Assembly: GCF_016908465.1 (NCBI RefSeq)
Contig: NZ_JAFBDY010000014.1
Location: forward strand, 1-64,000
Origin: Lysinibacillus composti
GTDB taxonomy: Bacteria > Bacillota > Bacilli > Bacillales_A > Planococcaceae
Direction: 5' to 3'
DNA: 64,000 bases
The translations under genes and the position numbers were made by a program. This document shows positions 60,857-64,000 of this stretch, in pieces (within the stretch, counting starts at the first letter, position 1; each line of letters starts with the position of its first letter). The notes under the pieces are model-generated. The model was given only the letters and a program-made list of their open reading frames with translations. It ran no database searches and was not told the origin of the DNA.

Positions 60857-62545
60857 TTATGAATTATATTTTTCCTCTAATTGATTAATTAACTCATTAA
60901 TTTCGTCAACATTAGCTTCATTAATTTGAGAGTTAGTTAATTTGTATTTTTCTTTTAATAAAAGTATACGACGAACACTATCATTTATTCTTTGTTCGGA
61001 AAGTTCTCCATTATTAATAGCATTCTTTATAGCCTGAACGGAAGAGGTAATATTCTCATAATTGTGGGCAATTAAAATTATGTCGCTTCCTGCCTTGATA
61101 GATTCTACACTAGCTCGTGAAATACTATAATTGTCTGTAATTGCTTCCATCGTTAGGTCGTCTGTTATTACAACACCATCAAATGATAATTCATCTCTTA
61201 ATAAACCATCAATGATAGTTTTAGACATCGATGCAGGAGATGAAGGATCAATCTTTGGTAATAAAATATGTGCAATCATTATAACATCTGCCCCTTCTGC
61301 GATTGCCTTTTTAAAAGGGATTAGTTCTAATTGTTGGAGCTCCTCTTTCGATTTATTCACTAATGGAAGTTCGTAGTGTGAATCTACCGAAGTGTCACCG
61401 TGACCTGGAAAATGTTTAATGACAGAAATCACATTTTTAGATTGAATCCCTTTCATTGTTTCTACGCCTAGCTTTGCAACAAGATCTTTGTTATTTCCGT
61501 AAGAACGATTACCAATGACGGGATTATTCGGATTACTATTTACATCTAATACAGGCGCAAAATCAAGGTTAAATCCAAAAGTTGATAACTCTTTCCCAAG
61601 TATTGTTCCTAGTTCATAGGCAAATGATACGTTATTAACTTGACCTACAACTTGATTAGAAGGAAGAGGTGTAAACGCTGATTGTAATCTAGATATTTGA
61701 CCGCCTTCTTCATCAATCCCAAAAAACAATGGGAAGTTATTATTCGAATTAACCTTTTTTAAATTGTTTAATAATTTTAGAATTTGTGAAGGAGAGTTTA
61801 AGTTTCTATTGAAAAATATTATACCTCCGATTTTGTCATGCAAAATAAGGTTTTCTGTTTGCTGATCCACAACTGTTCCAGATATCCCTGCAAAAATCAT
61901 TTGACCTATTTTCTCATCTAGTGTCATTTCAGAAATCGTTTGGGTTAATTGTTCATGAGCTTGTGTGACTACCGAAATATGATGAACAGTTGGATTAGGG
62001 TCTTGTTCATTAGGTTTTGAGAAAATCCATTTTAGTTTATAAGATGAATTTACATGATAAGTAAGAATGATCTGATCGGTAGTCTGATCTTTGTAATACG
62101 TTATTTGATCAGGTTCTCCAGCGAATTCCTTTAATTCTTCCAAATGAATTTCGTTTAAAATGGAATTATTTAAACGAATATCAAAAACATTCGAAAGCTC
62201 ATAACCGATGGATAGATCAGACTGCTGAAAGTTTGCATAATTTCCACTAACTGTATGAGTAAGTGATTGTGGATCACCTAATTCATTGATTACTTCTTTA
62301 AATGATGTTTCTCCTGCGATGAATGGAAAGTCGGGAATTCTACCCTTTTCAGCATTAGAGATTATTGTTTCAATAAGCTGATTTGGAGAGGTAGTGTTGG
62401 TTTCGGTTAACTGATTATTTTCTTCATTGTCTTTATTACTTTGTTTATTTTGTTTATTTAAAACATCAGTATCTTTTATAAGTAAAGTCAAAGTAAGCAC
62501 TGCTGCAATGATAGCTAAAAAAATGAATATACCTTTTTTATACAT
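60857..62545 (-). CDS. DUF4309 domain fused to a GH3 beta-N-acetylhexosaminidase (NagZ-like)
   Basis: Probably a membrane-anchored or secreted muropeptide-trimming glycosidase. The 562-residue protein has an N-terminal membrane segment (residues about 4-23), a Thr/Asn/Gln linker, a DUF4309/YjgB-like domain (about 65-200; FPFIAGETSFKEVINELGDP), then a GH3 domain (about 205-540). NagZ motifs are FGIDEEGGQISRL, KHFPGHGDTSVDSHYELP (with the His-Asp dyad on its loop) and the nucleophile region VVITDDLTMEAI. ATG 62545 is chosen with GGAGGG upstream. The pairing of these domains is unusual. Confidence 0.87.
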   Translation of the reverse strand: MYKKGIFIFLAIIAAVLTLTLLIKDTDVLNKQNKQSNKDNEENNQLTETNTTSPNQLIETIISNAEKGRIPDFPFIAGETSFKEVINELGDPQSLTHTVSGNYANFQQSDLSIGYELSNVFDIRLNNSILNEIHLEELKEFAGEPDQITYYKDQTTDQIILTYHVNSSYKLKWIFSKPNEQDPNPTVHHISVVTQAHEQLTQTISEMTLDEKIGQMIFAGISGTVVDQQTENLILHDKIGGIIFFNRNLNSPSQILKLLNNLKKVNSNNNFPLFFGIDEEGGQISRLQSAFTPLPSNQVVGQVNNVSFAYELGTILGKELSTFGFNLDFAPVLDVNSNPNNPVIGNRSYGNNKDLVAKLGVETMKGIQSKNVISVIKHFPGHGDTSVDSHYELPLVNKSKEELQQLELIPFKKAIAEGADVIMIAHILLPKIDPSSPASMSKTIIDGLLRDELSFDGVVITDDLTMEAITDNYSISRASVESIKAGSDIILIAHNYENITSSVQAIKNAINNGELSEQRINDSVRRILLLKEKYKLTNSQINEANVDEINELINQLEEKYNS

Positions 62546-62563
62546 ATCTTCCCTCCATAACAT

Positions 62564-62811
62564 TAAGATTGTTGAAATAACAAGTGGTATGAAATTTGTC
62601 GTTTAAGAAAATAAAAGGTTTCATTAACTATTGTTCCTGTTCCTTGAAAATTAATTTTCAAAAGAAGTGGGGAAATAAATATTTTCGTCTTAATTTCCCA
62701 GGAAATCAACTATTTCCTGTAAATTATAAAAATTTCGACAATTATAAAATTTGTTTCCTAGAAATATGTCAATTCAATAATATCTAGACTAATAATTTAA
62801 TTAATTAGAAA
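62564..62811. other. Intergenic region with a perfect 18-bp palindrome
   Basis: TTGAAAATTAATTTTCAA (62644-62661) is a perfect palindrome upstream of the GH3 gene. A near-palindromic TTTCCCAGGAAAT and a TTTCCTAGAAAT follow near 62694-62765. A 63-codon frame here lacks a ribosome binding site and is not called. Confidence 0.4.
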
Positions 62812-62848
62812 AAGGCTTATCAAAGAGTTTTTCTCCCTGAAAGCCTAT
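62812..62848 (-). terminator. Terminator of the AraC-family gene
   Basis: On the minus strand ATAGGCTTTCAGGGAG pairs with CTCTTTGATAAGCCT with a bulge, followed by TTTTTC. Confidence 0.75.
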
Positions 62849-62853
62849 CATTT

Positions 62854-63720
62854 CTATTTAATCGGAATCCAAATCTCTGAATAATAGTCTGGATTAGAAG
62901 GGTTTCCGTTTGTATAGACTTCTAGCTCTGCAGTTCCAGTGTATTCATAAGGGTTAGAAGGGAACCATTCGGAGAAAATTTTCTTCCAAGTGTCTTGCAT
63001 TGCATGTGGCATTGGACCATGGACTTCGAAAATTGCCCATTTAGAAGCGGGAATTTTAGTAGAGAGGAGATTTTTTGGTACCTCTCCATGATGTGCAGTT
63101 GCAATCCAATAGTCCATTAATCCTTTGCTCTTTTGATCTGCATTTACAATACACACACCTAACACACCATTTATTTCCCCATTATTCAATGCGAATAGTT
63201 GATCGTTTGTGCCATCTATATGGGCGTCTTCCCAGAACTGTGGAATTCCCATTGTATTCTCCCCAATTTGACAATTGTACGTTCTTTTTATTCCGACCAC
63301 CTGAAATGCATCTTTTTCAACGATTCTGTAATTCATGGGTATTGCTCCCTTCAAATTAATTTGAATTATGAGGCGATTATATGACTGGAGGGTACCAATT
63401 TGTTTTCGAGCTTCCGTAGGTGATACCCCATGTTGTTTTCGAAATGCTTTTGTAAATGCTTCTGGTGTTTCATATCCATATTTTAGCGCTAGGTCAATAA
63501 TCTTTTCATCTGTACTGATTAAATCCTGTGCTGCTAAAGTTAAACGTCTTCTTCGAATATAATCACTGACTGTATGGTCTGTTAAAATGGAAAACGTTCT
63601 CTGGAAATGAAAGACAGATGAATTTGCAACTTTTGCAATGTCGTAAGTCGTAAGGTCGGCATTTATCAAATTTGCTTCAATATAATCAATTGCTTTTTGT
63701 ATTGATTCTACCCATCCCAT
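62854..63720 (-). CDS. AraC-family regulator with GyrI-like effector domain
   Basis: Transcriptional regulator of 288 residues. The N-terminal AraC DNA-binding domain has two helix-turn-helix units (AKVANSSVFHFQRTFSILTDHTV and IDLALKYGYETPEAFTKAFRKQHGVSP). The C-terminal GyrI-like/SOUL-related small-molecule-binding domain (about residues 130-288) is the arrangement of Rob and SoxS-type BltR relatives that sense drugs or lipophilic compounds. AGGAGGAG precedes ATG. The target genes are not evident; the gene starting at 63961 diverges from it. Confidence 0.88.
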   Translation of the reverse strand: MGWVESIQKAIDYIEANLINADLTTYDIAKVANSSVFHFQRTFSILTDHTVSDYIRRRRLTLAAQDLISTDEKIIDLALKYGYETPEAFTKAFRKQHGVSPTEARKQIGTLQSYNRLIIQINLKGAIPMNYRIVEKDAFQVVGIKRTYNCQIGENTMGIPQFWEDAHIDGTNDQLFALNNGEINGVLGVCIVNADQKSKGLMDYWIATAHHGEVPKNLLSTKIPASKWAIFEVHGPMPHAMQDTWKKIFSEWFPSNPYEYTGTAELEVYTNGNPSNPDYYSEIWIPIK

Positions 63721-63960
63721 TCAAAATCTCCTCCTGTTTTAAATAGTAACTAAGAAAGCGCTCCGACATCCTGTTTCATTGTGCTTTGTTTGGACTGCTT
63801 TTTTAATCTTATTGTAAGTTCAATTCCATTTGGGTAATAGAGACGATTATTTTAGAGAAGGACCGCACGCAGAATCGTCTTAGAAGTTTCATGGTCAGCA
63901 TCTTTTAACTCTGATAAAATAATTATATTAATCATTGACTATAGAGAGGGGAGCTAAAAT

Positions 63961-64000
63961 ATGATTTGGTTTCTTTTCGTAATTATATTAATGGGAATTC
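63961..64000 (+). CDS. N-terminus of a probable membrane protein, cut by the window end
   Basis: Thirteen codons (MIWFLFVIILMGI) begin after a strong GAGAGGGGAG site, and the hydrophobic start suggests a membrane protein or signal segment. The frame runs off the window. Diverges from the AraC-family gene with a 240-base spacer, which holds no other gene. Confidence 0.6.
   Translation, partial: MIWFLFVIILMGI

Noticed and set aside
62596..62787. 63-codon plus-strand frame
   Set aside because: No ATG or ribosome binding site at its start and biased composition; lies in the leader of the GH3 gene.

Overview
The window is AT-rich DNA from a spore-forming member of the Bacillales. The sigW-rsiW-cdaA-cdaR-glmM-glmS order, the glmS ribozyme, a VmlR-type ABC-F gene, BpsA/BpsB, YunC and YqhV homologues are all Bacillus-like. 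Protein divergence from B. subtilis and gene order suggest the Lysinibacillus/Solibacillus side of the family, but that placement is inference. No phage, transposase or CRISPR array was seen.

Layout. 1-5 kb: the 3' end of a 5S rRNA gene, a TRAP dicarboxylate transporter operon (dctPQM) and a five-tRNA cluster (Asn, Glu, Val, Tyr, Gln). 5-13.5 kb: envelope stress and wall precursor core: sigW-rsiW behind a self-type SigW promoter, cdaA-cdaR-glmM (c-di-AMP synthesis and phosphoglucosamine mutase), a DJ-1/PfpI protein, then glmS behind its self-cleaving ribozyme. 14-20.4 kb: MFS exporter, M20 amidohydrolase, then a TetR-led operon with a polar amino-acid ABC importer and an OsmC protein. 20-28 kb: single genes (BASS and YdcZ transporters, Mn catalase, CorA, FMN reductase, YqhV, PNPOx-like, YunC, CcdA-like). 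28-29 kb: two tiny genes with near-identical leaders and SigG-like promoters. 29.7-39 kb: accessory functions: MFS, a CYP152 fatty-acid peroxygenase, a GC-rich nested-repeat element, a ZIP transporter, an attenuator-controlled VmlR-like ABC-F protein, separate EAL and CBS-GGDEF proteins, and a FusB-type EF-G-binding protein. 39-46.8 kb: an opp operon with two tandem OppA paralogues and CodY-like boxes. 47-55 kb: DedA, Fsr-type MFS, yjlC-ndh, bpsA-bpsB (alkylpyrone synthesis), a DUF4145-like protein and a TipAS-type MerR regulator. 55-60.3 kb: a BusR-like GntR/RCK_C regulator followed by a glycine-betaine ABC operon with two binding proteins whose lobes are in opposite order. 60-64 kb: an unknown protein, a DUF4309-GH3 fusion, an AraC/GyrI regulator and the start of one more gene.

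How the genes connect. CdaA makes c-di-AMP, and the BusR-like protein about 48 kb away belongs to a family that senses it and represses betaine uptake; a perfect inverted repeat overlaps the opuA promoter. Phosphoglucosamine mutase is co-transcribed with the c-di-AMP genes, and GlmS is controlled by its product through the ribozyme. The strongest leads for something less described are the lobe-permuted OpuAC pair, the 440-bp nested-repeat element with a covarying hairpin, and the paired SigG-type small genes. Several starts were moved downstream to fit ribosome binding sites, notably for P450, VmlR-like, SigW, OpuAA, OpuAB, MerR, Mn catalase and TetR.
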